Origin: Lumbricus rubellus
Lineage: Eukaryota; Annelida; Clitellata; Crassiclitellata; Lumbricidae
Length of the DNA stretch: 64,000 nt
Direction: 5' to 3'
NCBI GenBank assembly: GCA_945859605.1
Contig: OX243814.1
Span: 37,012,524 to 37,076,523 of the forward strand
Numbering within the stretch: position 1 is the stretch's first letter; every line of letters starts with the position of its first letter. The translations under genes were made by a program, and so were the position numbers. The notes under the pieces were generated by a model. It saw only the letters and a program-made list of their open reading frames with translations. It was not told the DNA's origin and did not search any database. This document shows positions 28,164 through 40,250 of this stretch, in pieces.

Positions 28164-29226
28164 GATTACCAGTTTGAAGTTGATACCGAGTAGATGGAGA
28201 CAGAGTGTTTCAAAGAGAGGGGCCAATTGATGTAAAAGATCGGGACTGTTTATTGTTACAGGATACTTACAACAAAGGCAGACTGCGATCGGAAAACAAT
28301 AATCAAAAGAAGGATAAGAGGGCAGCATAGGCCTACAGATATGCAAGCAACAAAGACCAGTAGACTGTGAAAAATGCTGATTCAGTTGTAGATGGTAAAA
28401 GGGGACTTAGTCATACTTCAATATGAAGAATCATTTCCTGCGCAACTTTGTCCAGGAATAGTCAGCTACTAGTTAGAACACCTGATAAGCATAAAAATGA
28501 GCCATGGGTGTTGTTTATGGTGAATGGTTGAAGGAAAAGAGTGTAAGAAGCTTTTCAGCAAAACATTATCTCCTCATTGTTACGAGGTCGCCAGTATACG
28601 GAAGGTTGACTGCCTAACGTTCAGTAATTCAAGACTTTTTGCCAGAAAGCAAACATTTTCACAAATAAATGTCATTATCATAGATCATTCATCCATTTGT
28701 TTGATTCCATGAACTCTTTAGACAAAAATCAAATCCAGTTTGCTAGCACTTCTCTTTTCCAATGAATCTTTACAATGGCTCAAATTCTATGAGCTCAAAC
28801 ACAATAATAGTTTTATTTGTGACCTGAAACAGAAATTTGAGCATGTCACTTGTGTAAAAACAGGTTTACATGTCCAATTTTACTTACTTGCTTATTGTCA
28901 GGTTTGCTTAACTTTGTTATGACCTTTCAAGTAGCAAACAAGCCCAGTAACCATGCTTTATTAATGATCTGTTGAATGTGATATGTCCATGTTACAAAGA
29001 TTTCTGTAGAGCACAAAGGTCGTATGTCCATTTTTGGGCACCCCACCCTTACAAACTTCATTTTTTTCGTGTTATTCTCATGTCACATGATACCATTGCT
29101 CTGTTAACATTGTTCCCTGTTTAAATACTTATTCAATGACACCAAGAAAGTATGATTATGTTACTTTGTTATATTTTTCATAAGCACTTGAAATTTGAAA
29201 TTCGATTTTCTCGAAATAATGAAATA
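28164..29226. other. Non-coding stretch
   Basis: No gene recognised. One more copy of the GAGCACAAAGGTCGTATGTCC motif at about 29012-29032. Confidence 0.5.
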
Positions 29227-29259
29227 TGGACATAACCCATTTGTCCTCTATACAGTCGA
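29227..29259 (-). repeat. 33-bp repeat, inverted partner of 27173-27205
   Basis: Exact inverse of the copy at 27173-27205. Confidence 0.8.
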
Positions 29260-29277
29260 TGTATGAATAGCAGCTGA

Positions 29278-29536
29278 GGCTGACTGACTGACTGACTGAC
29301 TGACTGACTCATTAACTCACTCACTCACTCGCTCGCTCGCTGACTAACTGACTGACTCACTGACCGACTGACTGACTGACTGAGCGACTGACTGACCGAC
29401 CAACCGACCGACCGACTGACTGACTAACAGACTGACTGACTGACCAACCGACCGACTGACTGACTGACTGACTGACCGACTGACCGACCAACCGACCGAC
29501 TGACTGACTGACTGACCGACCGACTGACTGACTGAC
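29278..29536. repeat. (GACT)n array at the start of an intron
   Basis: About 65 degenerate GACT/GACC units ending 4 bp from the GT of the GPCR exon donor. The Ser/Val/Gln tail in the minus-strand open frame is this repeat read through the donor. Confidence 0.9.
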
Positions 29537-29540
29537 TTAC

Positions 29541-29943
29541 CTGAGAGCAGGTTGGACATGAGTGTGATGGGAAGACAGAAGAGGCTGACGAGAATATCAG
29601 CGATTGCCAGATTGACGATGAAGTAGTTGGTCACATTATGCATCTGTGGATTGCGCCAGACAACGGCAACGACGAGGCTGTTGCCGACAACGCCCAACAC
29701 GAAGACAACGAGATAGGCAATCGTGTAGATGACGATCATGTGCAACGGTTGCTTGACAACCGGAAAGAACTGCACGTCCGATGTCGTCATCATCATCGTC
29801 ACGGTTGTTGTTGTCGTCAACAACGACAACGGTGTCATCATCGTCTTTGCTGTTGTTGTTGTCAGGGTGTGAGTCGCAGAGACGTCATGATCATCTGATG
29901 TGTCGGTCGTTGCTGTGTCGTTGTACATTGTTGCTAGATGCAT
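29541..29943 (-). CDS. Class A peptide GPCR, first coding exon (NPFF/orexin-receptor-like)
   Basis: Codes for 134 residues plus one base. The extracellular N-terminus is Thr-rich with an NDT glycosylation sequon. TM1 contains the class A GN motif (VLGVVGNSLVVAVVW), the first intracellular loop is RNPQMHNVTNYF, and TM2 carries the class A Leu-Ala-x-x-Asp motif (NLAIADILVSLFCLPITL). The exon stops in CTCTCAG|GTAAGT after LLS-G, phase 1, just where an NPFF/orexin/QRFP-type receptor would continue with the TM2-TM3 loop. Those subfamilies are the closest by memory of TM1-TM2; the ligand cannot be told. Later exons are not visible and may lie left of the window or beyond the Polinton. The ATG at 29943 is the first in frame that I see. 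Confidence 0.8.
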
Positions 29944-30088
29944 TGTTCACATTGACTGAAGTTCAGACTCAAAGAAACGAAGGCGAATAGGGATTAGAGA
30001 CTTCCTCTCTGGAAACATTTTGGACAATAATGCACATAATCATATGGCATAATATTCAAATGACACAGCATGATTCACATCGCTAATA

Positions 30089-30387
30089 CAGAGCCGAATT
30101 AAGAAATGTGGGGCCCTGTTCGGAAAATGTTTGGGGGATCTTCGGTCGAAATATCTGATGACCAATTTTAAGTCATTTGGTCGAAATGTCTTTAGAATAT
30201 ACAGATTTTTCCACCAAACGTAGCTGACGACTTTTAAAAAATCGTTTGCTAGACATTTTCTCACAATAATCAATTAATTTACCATTTTTTCTTCACAAAA
30301 TAATGTTTTAATTCGCATGTGCGGGGCCCCTTGAAGTGTGGGCCCTTGTTCGGCCGAACATGTTGAACATGCCTTAATCCAGCCCTG
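30089..30387. mobile_element. Short non-autonomous hAT element
   Basis: Ends CAGAGCCGAATTAAG and CTTAATCCAGCCCTG (TIR with 3 mismatches in 15), flanked by CGCTAATA and GGCTAATA (7 of 8 match). Subterminal GGGGCCC/GTTCGG motifs occur at both ends. 299 bp, no coding capacity. Confidence 0.8.
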
Positions 30388-30585
30388 GGCTAATATGATA
30401 TTCACAAGACATAGTATTTGTATCATAATATTTGCATGATAAAATATTCACATAACCTAAATTTCCACGCCGCATAATCGAAAGAGAGAACATCCTTTTC
30501 AAATCGCTTGAAGCAGTTTTCTTCGCCAATGCATATTTTAGCCATAGCCTAATATTTAGTTTAGGCTATTTATTACGGCAATTTC

Positions 30586-30640
30586 ATATAATGCCCCTTC
30601 AAGGCTGCCTACTCAAGAGCGCTCCTAGTTCCACCACGGT
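30586..30640 (-). repeat. SINE 3'-end fragment
   Basis: ATAATGCCCCTTCAAGGCTG, CTACTCAAGAGCGCTCC matches the 3' end of the SINE at 3691-3897 in the same orientation. Confidence 0.6.
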
Positions 30641-30879
30641 TTAATAGAACAGTCTTAAGAACAGTGAGAAACGAGACAAAGATGCAATAGGGAATAGTTG
30701 TTATGTATGATTGTGTGGTCACATGTAAAATCTGCTCCTGTAATATTTTGTTTTAAAATAATTATTACAATGTTGTCGCTGTGTACAATGCAATGCATGT
30801 GCGGCGTGTGCGCCGATCAGATGCAATAAAAGACTGCTTACTTACCTACTTACTTACTTATAATTTAATATTCGCTTAT

Positions 30880-31110
30880 ACACGTGCTACGAATGGACAG
30901 GGATAGGAGAGCCAACCAGGTAGTTGAATGGGTTCCGGAGGGAAAACGTGGGAGAGGAAGACCGAGGAGAAATTTGAATGAAACCATCCGACAAGATCTA
31001 TAGAGTCTGAGATGACGTGGGAGGACGCTGTTGAGGTGGCGATGGACAGAGGAGAATGGAGAAGCTGCGTTGCCCAATGTTCAGTCCTGGCAAAGTCTCT
31101 ATAAGGTTTA
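30880..31110 (+). pseudogene. LINE reverse-transcriptase C-terminal fragment
   Basis: The plus-strand frame from about 30892 reads MDRDRRANQVVEWVPEGKRG then RGRPRRNL, the familiar C-terminus of many non-LTR elements. It has a stop after IRQDL, and a second frame then continues MTWEDAVEVAMDRGEWRSCV. A frameshift and stop show decay. A (TTAC)n run lies just upstream. Confidence 0.65.
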
Positions 31111-34100
31111 CGGCAAGGCCTATTCACAGGCGGAAGCTTCTATAGCGCAATAAGGCGTGTTTCTAAGTAATCTTCTTGTAGAAAATCAATTGAAATACGA
31201 CATCGAAATATCTTACATGTAGATGCACACAGATCAGTCAGAGTATGTCGCTTTACTGCCAAGACACGGTCGATTAATAGAAGTAGCTCAACTGGCTTAC
31301 CCAATGTAGGCCTACAATAATTATTTTACACACAAAGTGCGTGTGTCAATAAATAATAGTCTGTGCGAACTCACTCTTCACTAGAGTGCCATCATTCAAT
31401 GCTTCTGCGCGCATTTCCAGCCAACCAATGTAAGTAATGGTGGTTATAATCGCAATTGTAAGAGACCAGTAACATAATTATAGTGCAGTTCACAGAGCAT
31501 CTCCAGTATTTTCAATCGTAAACATCATAAACTACAAATTCCTGAAACACTAATTGAAAGAGTGATAGCTATTTGAAGAGCATAATACGCTTTTGCATAT
31601 TTTGTGTTGTAACAAACACGAGACCAAGCGTTTACATTGCATGCAAAACAGTTAGGCCTATAGTAGACCAATAGTTAGTCACTGGTTCAATTTTATTTCG
31701 CTACATAATGTCTAACACAAATTTAATTATCTTCAACATGCATAGAAGTGCATACTTACATATGTGATGTGTCTACCGTGAAAAAATTCTAAATAATAAT
31801 ATATCAGCAAACTAACCTTGCCGAGATCCGCCGCTCAAGAACTTCTGTGACTTCGCTAAGGAGACCCGATGGACTCTTAAAGCGCGCAGATCAACGCTCG
31901 TACAGCAGTTAATTATTGCAGAGTTCGTTCGACCTATGACGCAAAACGTGTCCCGCTATCTGTGCATCGAGTAGGAGCAGCAGACGGTCATTGAAATTAT
32001 TGACGATTGCTATTCTGGCTTTCCACAGAGCGCATTTTTAAGCCAGAGATCCTCTGTGGCTGAAGGACTGGAGAGCGATGCTGCAGTCAGGAGGACAGTA
32101 GCGTGGTATATGCCATCGAACGTCAATGCTTTCAATGTCTTAGAATGAACGCTGCTGCACGCTTGCAACATTTGAACGCACTCGTCGTTTTCTTTGATGT
32201 TTTATTTCAAGGCGAAAGCTATGCAAGCAATCGAGGCGTATACAATACAAGCACCCACGGATCCATGCACACATCCATGACCATACACACGTGCGCACAC
32301 GCGAAGAGACAACACATCCGCACACGCACACATATATTATGATAGTCCATTCGTTTATTCGTATCCCTAAAGTTGGATGCTTTTGATTTATTATAGGGTA
32401 CTTTCAAAGGCGAATGATTTTCTTTTCATCTTTTTGTCGCCCTTTCTCGTTCACTTCCTTGCATTCTCTCTAGTTCCACCCTGTCCATCTCTGTCTCTAT
32501 TCTCGTTTAAAGATTTGACCGACGCCTAGCATTAATCTGTCTCCACTCATTCACTTCATCTCTTTATATTATAGCAATAGCATCCTTCATTCATTGCTTT
32601 CGTCATCAGTTCAGCTGTTTCCTTATTTCACCTTCCCTTTACTTGTTTTGTAAGACGCGATTGTAACGGCGTGGCTGTCGTACAGCCAGCGCCATATAAA
32701 TCATTATTTTAGCTATTATTATTATTTATTATTATCTTCCATCTATCCATTCGTCCATCAGTCTATCTGTACGGCCAATTGCCCCCCGAGTCTATTATAG
32801 TTCCTCTGTCCCTCTTTCCGTGCGCCTCATTACGAGTCCATCCTTGAGTCTTTTCAAATAAATCGGACGTCAAACAATCCGCTGTTGATAAATAGCTAAA
32901 TATAAACATTTCGCTTGACCTAGATGTAATTAGGCAGTGACCTCCTCGTCACCCCTGAAGACCCTGACGAAGTTTATATTGCTCTGGCACCGGAATAATA
33001 TATAGGCTAAGAGTCGTCGGTCAATATAGGTCTATCTACGTCACACGAAAAATTCCCATTTGACAATAGTAATAGAAGTCGATAGATGTTGACCAATGAG
33101 TTGACCTTCCGATGACAGTCGTTCACGATCTTGACCGGACAAAACCAAATTTGACAGCCGATGATTGTCAAAACTGAAATTGTTAATCTCTGCTTTTTCC
33201 GACCACCAAGACGGAACCGGTTTGCATGACGAGCTGAGACGCCTGTTAAGTCGACTCGAAAGGAAACGCTTCGGTGTGAGACGGAAATTTCTGCTTAATG
33301 CTTTTCTTCAATAAGCCATCAGTACTGTCAAGAGTTTCTCAAAATATCGGCTATGATTTTAATTTGGTGCACCGAATGTTTAAAGAGAAAACCTTGAGAC
33401 TATGTCCTCAGTTTGACAAGAAAAGCTTCCAGATTAATTATTGACCTTACTCTATACATGCACAGAAAACATTATTAATGACACTGAAGTCCAGGTATCA
33501 AAGCCCATGGACTAACGCAATGGTACTTACTCTCATGTGTAATTTAAACAAGAAAAATAGCTTTATCTATCAAGTGCGAGGTCATGCACTTGCAAAACAA
33601 CAATGTAGCAACAATAGTTACATGTAGGAACTCAGTAGGCCTAATAAATAATTATCTTAACTGAAGTTTCCATGATCTGTTGGAATGAAGGAACTCAGTA
33701 GGCCTATAAATAATATCGTCTGCAAATAACATAGAAAACACTGGCCAAATCACTTGTTGTAGAAGTAAATATATTATGTGTCCAAAGTTGAAGCCTTGGT
33801 GAGCTCCATTTTCAAGTAGACCCATGCTTCTCGGACCATTATAAGTTATTTACGTTTACGGTTTATGATTAAAAGCGGTCTATTGTTCTTGCTTCGAGTT
33901 TGAAACACAGATTAAAGCACTATCCATACCAGGATTTTTATGAGATTTTAAAGCTACCCAATCTATTCTATCTCTTCCCAAATTACTTCCAACCGGAGGA
34001 CAATGACCTTTTTTTACTAGAGTTCACTGCGCCGAAGTGCTTCTGCAACTGCCAAACCAGTTTAAAAATGCACATTTTGTGTACGCTTAGACCTACAACT

Positions 34101-34466
34101 GCATGCTAAAATGACCTGATCTATAATACAGCGGCAAGTTAACTCATAATGCGCTGTGTTGCTGATGTATATTTGATGCTAAGAGTTATTGTCCTGTTCG
34201 ATTATTATTAGCAAGCATATTTTTATGAGAACTGAGAGTTCTTGGCCGGATCTTCAAGCCCATTGACAGCAGACACGACCTCAGATAATTTGGGTGCTGG
34301 AATAGGCAGAGATAACTTATGCAGTGGAAGATACATGTAGGTCCAATGATTTGATGAGAAAAGCAATGCACCTTACCGGAGCTCAATTAGGCTGGATAAC
34401 GTTTGCAAAACTACAGTTTCGGAGACCGAAGCAGTATCTAATAACAAAACTAACCCTTATTCTAGT
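31111..34466. other. Long non-coding stretch
   Basis: No gene I can support in about 3.3 kb. A CAAG|GTTAGT donor-like sequence near 31818 on the minus strand could close an untranslated 5' exon of the GPCR gene at 29541-29943, but this is weak. A CACA/CG-rich patch lies at 32230-32340, and a SINE-like GCGCCATATAAATCATTATT tail at about 32690. Confidence 0.4.
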
Positions 34467-35471
34467 TGTCGTATCCCGTGTAAAAGGGCACTTTTTATCC
34501 TAGTGGTTAATCGGTTGGGTTTAACTTTCTCAAGAAATTCTTCCAAATTCAACAAACTCCCAGTTTCTTATGAAATATATATAATATAAAGTTATTCAAT
34601 ATCATTCAAATGCACAAACAAATAACAATCCTATTTACCTAGTGTGGCGAGTTACTTAGTAAATATTATATTTGCGCTTATCTGTCGAGTTGTATGAAAC
34701 TCGAATGTCTTCGGCTCCTCTCCGTCGTCCAATCGTCGCAGTCAAGAATGTTGATCAGACGGTTGAAATGCAGTCATGGAAGCAACCACACCAATCGCCT
34801 TACTCGTATCTTGCCGTGAATCAGTTGCACACAAGATGAATCGTCGCATTCACCTCACAGCTCTTCTCCAGTTGACCAAACGTCCCTCGTACTTCACACG
34901 CCGATCAGCTGTTTGCTAGCCGATTCAAATTACACGACTCTTCAGACTGTTGCTTAAGAGTTCGTCTTCTTCGCAAGTGTCTCACACTTCACACGATGAT
35001 AATTATGCACTAACGCAAATTTCTCATTTAAATTGCGTTGCACTTAATGCACAATACTTTGAACTATCGGTTGATCGTCCGAACAGTTCAATTACCTTCG
35101 TCTCTACTCTGAAAATCACAACTTTGGATTGATCACCGCAGTGAAACAACCACCATTTCCAGATATACCTGTAGAGAGTCAAAAACTTAACGTCCACTTC
35201 GCTGACGTCATTTTTAACTCGTCACGTCATTCGCTTCCAGTCTGCACCAATCACGAATAGGATTAGCGTCCTTTGTTGTCATGGTAATCTTGACCACTCG
35301 TTATTACGCTTAGCTGCAGTCATTGGTTTTATGTATTAATATTTTATATGTTGCCACACATATTACCTAAACTCGCCAATTAAATTGCCTAGCTTAACTT
35401 CTACCTATAATTAATAATTATACATGCATAGCAAGTGTTTAATTTGATAATCATTTAATATAACCACGACA
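34467..35471 (-). repeat. LTR (3' LTR of the minus-strand element)
   Basis: 1005 bp, TGTCG...CGACA termini. It matches 40251-41255 at every line I compared, including both outer ends and total length. Next to it inside, GAAGAAAGGG (minus strand, 35475-35485) is a good polypurine tract, which fixes this as the 3' LTR. Confidence 0.92.
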
Positions 35472-35634
35472 AATACCCTTTCTTCAAAAGTCTGTACACA
35501 GGCTTTATCAACTTATCTAATTATCAAATTACAATAACTGCTTATGCCTATGCTTATACTACTTTACACAACATCACAACCTAACACAACTACTTCTTAT
35601 CTACCTATAGTATCACCATTGATTTACTTAAATC

Positions 35635-36177
35635 TTAGGTCAATCCTCTACTTAAATAATCGGACATTACATTATTACATCCCTTAATGTAACGTATTGT
35701 AAAACAATAATTTTGAAGGGCAAGGCTCCACCTCATGACTCTTGCATTCTTCATCCTCCCTTCCTTCATGTACTGTAGTCCACAATGGTCAGTCTCGATC
35801 ACAAACTCTCTTCCACACAAATATCGATCAAATCTACTGATTCCCCACATTATGGCTAAACATTCCCTTTCTTCCACTGAATATCGCATCTCTCTTTCCA
35901 ACAGTTTTCTACTCGCATATGCTATCGGATGGTTTATTCCTTCATATTGTTGAATAAGAACACAACCTATCCCTTTTCCTGATGCATCTGTCTGTATTAT
36001 AAATTCTTTCTCCAAGTCTGGTAACCTAAGGATTGGTGTCTTAGCTAGTGCTTCTTTCAACTGCTCAAAACTTTCACCTAACTCTTGGTTCCATTCAACA
36101 TTGTTAGGAGCTAACTTTTTAGTCAAGTCGCTCAACGGTGCCACCAATTCCTTTTGTTTACTCACATATAAACTCAA
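35635..36177 (-). pseudogene. RT-connection/RNase H fragment of the LTR element
   Basis: PILRLPDLEKEFIIQTDASG (RNase H first Asp), PIAYASRKL, YSVEERECLAIMW (Glu), and IRYIKGCNNVMSDYLSR. Typical Ty3/gypsy RNase H, ending near the polypurine tract. The frame is open a little further upstream (to about 36288: DEFYLIKVD...) but no RT YxDD motif exists, so polymerase coding sequence is missing. Confidence 0.85.
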
Positions 36178-36608
36178 TATTTCTTCCTCTTCATTCTCAC
36201 CATCTTTATCGTCATGTACTGTTGCCGATATGCATGCTACTGTTTCTACATCAACTTTAATTAAATAAAACTCATCTACTTAATACTATTTTTTAAATTG
36301 TTGACTCACTCTCATCTCACTATGCAGAATTAATTTCTTATCTACATGAGTGTTTGAATAACCACACTCATTAAACAATATACTACTCATACAAACCAAT
36401 TTCTGTTTCACTTCTTAACTACTCATTCACCTACTACTATTATATTACTACACTATTTGATTATGCACTACACTTAGTCAGTTACTCTTAAATTTCACAC
36501 CTGCTCAACTAAACAACTCAACTTAACTTAAACTCAACTTTTACTTATTTACAATCTTCTTAACTATCCATCCTACCTATATACACACTTATCAACTCAC
36601 TTTTACAT

Positions 36609-39179
36609 CTATTCTTCTCTTGTTTTGACCACTCGTCTGGTCCACACATGAGTTCCATGTTTTACTTCTGGCTTTCTCATTAATATACTACCATTTTGGA
36701 TCTCTGAATCCCTATTATTCATTTCTTCGCATCTGTACCTATTTATATCTCCATAAGTCTTCCATCTGATTCCTTTCAGTGACTCATTTTCTCTCCTATA
36801 ATAGTTATCACTATTACCTCCTTTGTTTACAACATCTACAGGATATGACCACCTTCTGTCATTCCATGTTCTACCTCTCCACTTATTCTCATCATGGTGC
36901 ACTCCACCAGTATCTCTCTGTTTCCTTACAGATTCATTACCATAGATCTCTTTACACCATGGTTTATTCTCATAACGCCTTCCCATAGTTTCAACTATGT
37001 TACTATCATCTCTGTTTCTCCAATTCAATCTATTAGACCTATCACTGTCTATTCCATTGTTCCTATTACACTCTCTCGACTTGTATCGATAATTTCTTCT
37101 ATTATCATTGTTTACATTCCTCTCGTTCCAACTCACATTTCTCCTAATCACTTCATTATCATCTGTGTCACTTCTATGCATCCATCCATTTTGTCTCTTA
37201 GACTGGACCTTATATCTCCTGTAATTATTTTCTTGATTCTTCCAATCAATATACTGTTTCCTATATATCTTCTTACTCTCATCAACATCACTCGACTCAC
37301 ATCGATCTCTTGTGATCATGTATTTAGCTCGAGTCTCAACCAATTTAAACGGCTCACGTTTGAAATTCCTTTTCACTCTTTTGTCCACCGACTCTCGGCA
37401 TATGTCACAACTCAGGACATACTTTCTAATATCTGGTCCTATCCATGGCCAATAAAATTCATTCACAATTTTATCAAAGGTCTTCTTCATACCCAGATGT
37501 GCTGACAATAGCGAGTTATGGGCCACGGCTAACACTTTATTTCTAAGTTCCTTCGGGACCATTAACTGCCATTTCGCATCATCTTTCGATATTTCTTTGA
37601 ACCTTCTATACAATAATCCGTTCTTTTTCACATAAAGAACTTTTTCTGTTACACTGTCATCACCACTCCAATCAATTGCTTTATCCCAAAACTTCTTCAA
37701 AGTCTCATCTTTGCTTTGTAACTCTTTAATTTCTTTTGTTGATACATTTAAATCCGGCATCTCAGTAACTTTCAACTGTTTGTATTTTGTTACTTTCTTT
37801 GATTCCGCTCTGGTTTCAACTGCTGCTGTCGTTTGGCACACATCATCATTCTCGATGACGTCATCCGTTACATCATCATTTAATTCACTTGTGATTTCAC
37901 TCGCAAAATGAACTTTCTTTTTGTCACTTTGTCCTTGTGACTCAACACTTAAAGATTTCTGAATCTTTTTCAATCTATCCTCTCTATTCTCGTTATCATC
38001 TGTATCACTCCGATCACAGTTTATCATGTTATCTGTAGTTTCTTTCACTACCAGATATTTTAGTCCCTTCATCCTACCGATAATTACTGGTTTCACCGGT
38101 TCTTCCATCACCATTGCTTCAACGTTTCCTGTAAAATACTCACTTTCAATATTAACCTTTGCTGTCGGAAAATTTCTCAATGTCCCATCGATTAATATGC
38201 ATTGGGCTTCTCTTCCCGTGAAATCAACATCATTTACCAGCGATCTCTTGACAATACATGTGCTTGATCCAGAATCATATAGACAACTGGCAATCACACC
38301 GTTCACCTTTAGCTGACCTTCATTTTTATTCTCAAGGTCATCGCCATCATCTCTCCGATCAGTAACCATTGTACTTGCTGCCAACTGTATCGGTAATTCC
38401 TTCTTACGTTCTTCCTCTTTTTCAACTTCATTTAGTTTCAACTCTTCATTTGCTTGCGCTATCTTGTACGCCCTATTCTCATATACTTGTATAGCCGCCG
38501 CAGTATGTTTAACAACTCCTTTTTGTTTGTGTGAACAATCATATGACTTGTGTCCGGTTCGGCCACATGAGAAACAAGTTATCTTATGTTCAGCCGCCTG
38601 TTCTCTTTCTCTACTAAATCCTCTATTCATACTTCCATTATGATTCGTCTCCCTGTTCTGTTTCATGTCTCCTCGTCCTCTATTTATGTTTCCATTAAAC
38701 CTCTCTCTTGATTTATCGTCGAACGGTTTCACATTCGGCCTTTCGTTACTGAATTTCACTGGAGGCCTTAGATTACTTTCTGTGTATTTATATCCGTGCG
38801 CCTCGATATAAGACTCGGCACAGTTTAATGTGTCCTCTAGACTCATCTTGCCTCTTTCTTTGAGGAACATCTTAAGTTCATTGCTACACGTAAGGTAGAA
38901 CTGATCTCTTAATAATAAGTTCTCCATTCCTTCGTAGGTTTTCTCGTATCCAGCTTGAAGTAGCCACTGCTGCATATATCTCCTCAATCTATGCACAAAA
39001 TCTGTAGGTGTTTCACCTGACTCCATTTTACTCATCTTAAACTTGTTACGATATCCACCCTCTGTTAATTGAAACCTTTTTAACAGATGTCTTTTCAAAC
39101 ACTCGTAATCTTGTGTCTCCTCAGATGACATTCTTTGATACACCTCTAACGCTTTTCCTTCAAGATGCTTGGCTAGCAT
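36609..39179 (-). CDS. Gag C-terminal part, protease and integrase zinc domain
   Basis: Predicted 856 residues in the same frame as the upstream ORF, separated by one TAG (39186-39188). In order: capsid-like helical region (LEGKALEVYQRM...KFKMSKMESGETPTDFVHRLRRYM), CCHC knuckle CFSCGRTGHKSYDC, retropepsin-like site ASCLYDSGSST, and an integrase H2C2 domain (SAHLGMKKTFDKI...FYWPWIGPDIRKYVLSCDIC). A long Arg/Asn-rich basic tail follows, with no integrase catalytic core. This ORF could serve as gag-pro of a non-autonomous element. Confidence 0.8.
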   Translation of the reverse strand: MLAKHLEGKALEVYQRMSSEETQDYECLKRHLLKRFQLTEGGYRNKFKMSKMESGETPTDFVHRLRRYMQQWLLQAGYEKTYEGMENLLLRDQFYLTCSNELKMFLKERGKMSLEDTLNCAESYIEAHGYKYTESNLRPPVKFSNERPNVKPFDDKSRERFNGNINRGRGDMKQNRETNHNGSMNRGFSREREQAAEHKITCFSCGRTGHKSYDCSHKQKGVVKHTAAAIQVYENRAYKIAQANEELKLNEVEKEEERKKELPIQLAASTMVTDRRDDGDDLENKNEGQLKVNGVIASCLYDSGSSTCIVKRSLVNDVDFTGREAQCILIDGTLRNFPTAKVNIESEYFTGNVEAMVMEEPVKPVIIGRMKGLKYLVVKETTDNMINCDRSDTDDNENREDRLKKIQKSLSVESQGQSDKKKVHFASEITSELNDDVTDDVIENDDVCQTTAAVETRAESKKVTKYKQLKVTEMPDLNVSTKEIKELQSKDETLKKFWDKAIDWSGDDSVTEKVLYVKKNGLLYRRFKEISKDDAKWQLMVPKELRNKVLAVAHNSLLSAHLGMKKTFDKIVNEFYWPWIGPDIRKYVLSCDICRESVDKRVKRNFKREPFKLVETRAKYMITRDRCESSDVDESKKIYRKQYIDWKNQENNYRRYKVQSKRQNGWMHRSDTDDNEVIRRNVSWNERNVNNDNRRNYRYKSRECNRNNGIDSDRSNRLNWRNRDDSNIVETMGRRYENKPWCKEIYGNESVRKQRDTGGVHHDENKWRGRTWNDRRWSYPVDVVNKGGNSDNYYRRENESLKGIRWKTYGDINRYRCEEMNNRDSEIQNGSILMRKPEVKHGTHVWTRRVVKTREE

Positions 39180-39185
39180 CAGAGA

Positions 39186-39938
39186 CTAATTTTCTGTTGC
39201 TATCTCGTATGCCGTGCATGTCCTTTCAAACCTTAATAAATATGCATCCAAGCAATCTTTATTCTCATTGAATACAGGGAATTTTATATCTTTCATTCCT
39301 CTGTTATGGCTACTGTTTCCTTGATATGAACCATCACCAACCATTGTGAATGTGGCTTCACCTCTATTCTGATTATTCCTAGAATCAATTTCTCTCATTC
39401 TTAATTCACATTCAAGCTTCTTGACCTCAAGATCCATTTCTCTCCTAGCTTGACATTCGGCCGCTTCACGAACCAATCTTGCCTCATTCTCACGACTTTC
39501 CCGTTCCAGTCTGGCGTCATTCGCCTCTCGTTCTCGTTGAACCCTGGCATCATTCGCCTCTCTTTCAATTCTGGCGTCATTCGCCTCTCTTTCAATTCTG
39601 GCGTCATTCGCCTCTCGTTCTCGTTGAATCCTGGCATCATTCGCCTCTCTTTCAATTCTGGCTTCATTCGCCTCTCTTTCCCGTTCAAGCATAGCATCCG
39701 CTATTTTTGCTAACTCTAATTCTTGTACCCTGGCTGCTTGTGCCTCTTCTCGTGCTCTGGCTGCTTTAACTTCTGCAGCCGCGGCCTCATCTTTAAGCTT
39801 TCGATCTTCTCGTTCACGCAGTCTGTCGTCTCTTGCTTCCTGCTGTCTATCACGCACATACGTCTTCAACTCATCACCTTCCATTCCCATCTCTTTAGCG
39901 AGTTTAACCCACTGTTCATGTTCTCCAAATGATGACAT
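39186..39938 (-). CDS. Gag N-terminal coiled-coil region
   Basis: Predicted 250 residues. Dominated by a charged coiled coil with tandem EREANDARI-type heptads/decads at about 85-150, then KDIKFPVFNENKDCLDAYLLRFERTC, the usual start of the Ty3/gypsy Gag core. It ends at TAG after ATEN; the next ORF resumes in frame two codons later, so Gag is interrupted by a single stop. Confidence 0.8.
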   Translation of the reverse strand: MSSFGEHEQWVKLAKEMGMEGDELKTYVRDRQQEARDDRLREREDRKLKDEAAAAEVKAARAREEAQAARVQELELAKIADAMLEREREANEARIEREANDARIQREREANDARIEREANDARIEREANDARVQREREANDARLERESRENEARLVREAAECQARREMDLEVKKLECELRMREIDSRNNQNRGEATFTMVGDGSYQGNSSHNRGMKDIKFPVFNENKDCLDAYLLRFERTCTAYEIATEN

Positions 39939-40250
39939 GGTCTACTTACTTGTTTACTCAGTTAACAAGTATTTCCCAATAGCTTTCGCTATACAAGAAT
40001 TAAATTCTTCAAAAGATAATCTTAAACAAGATTAATAAAATGTTCCCTCTTGAAATGCGTACTCTATGGTTACGCGAGGTTAAACAAATCGCATCGAGTA
40101 AACGCTTATCAATAAAGTCGTTCTTTCGCAATCGCAAAAGCGATAACTTTAAAACTATACATTTTCAATACTTGAGATTATTGTTCGTTGATATTTCGAG
40201 TGTTAGTTAAAAATCCAGTTTTAATATTCCGGAACGTAGGACCCCATAGT

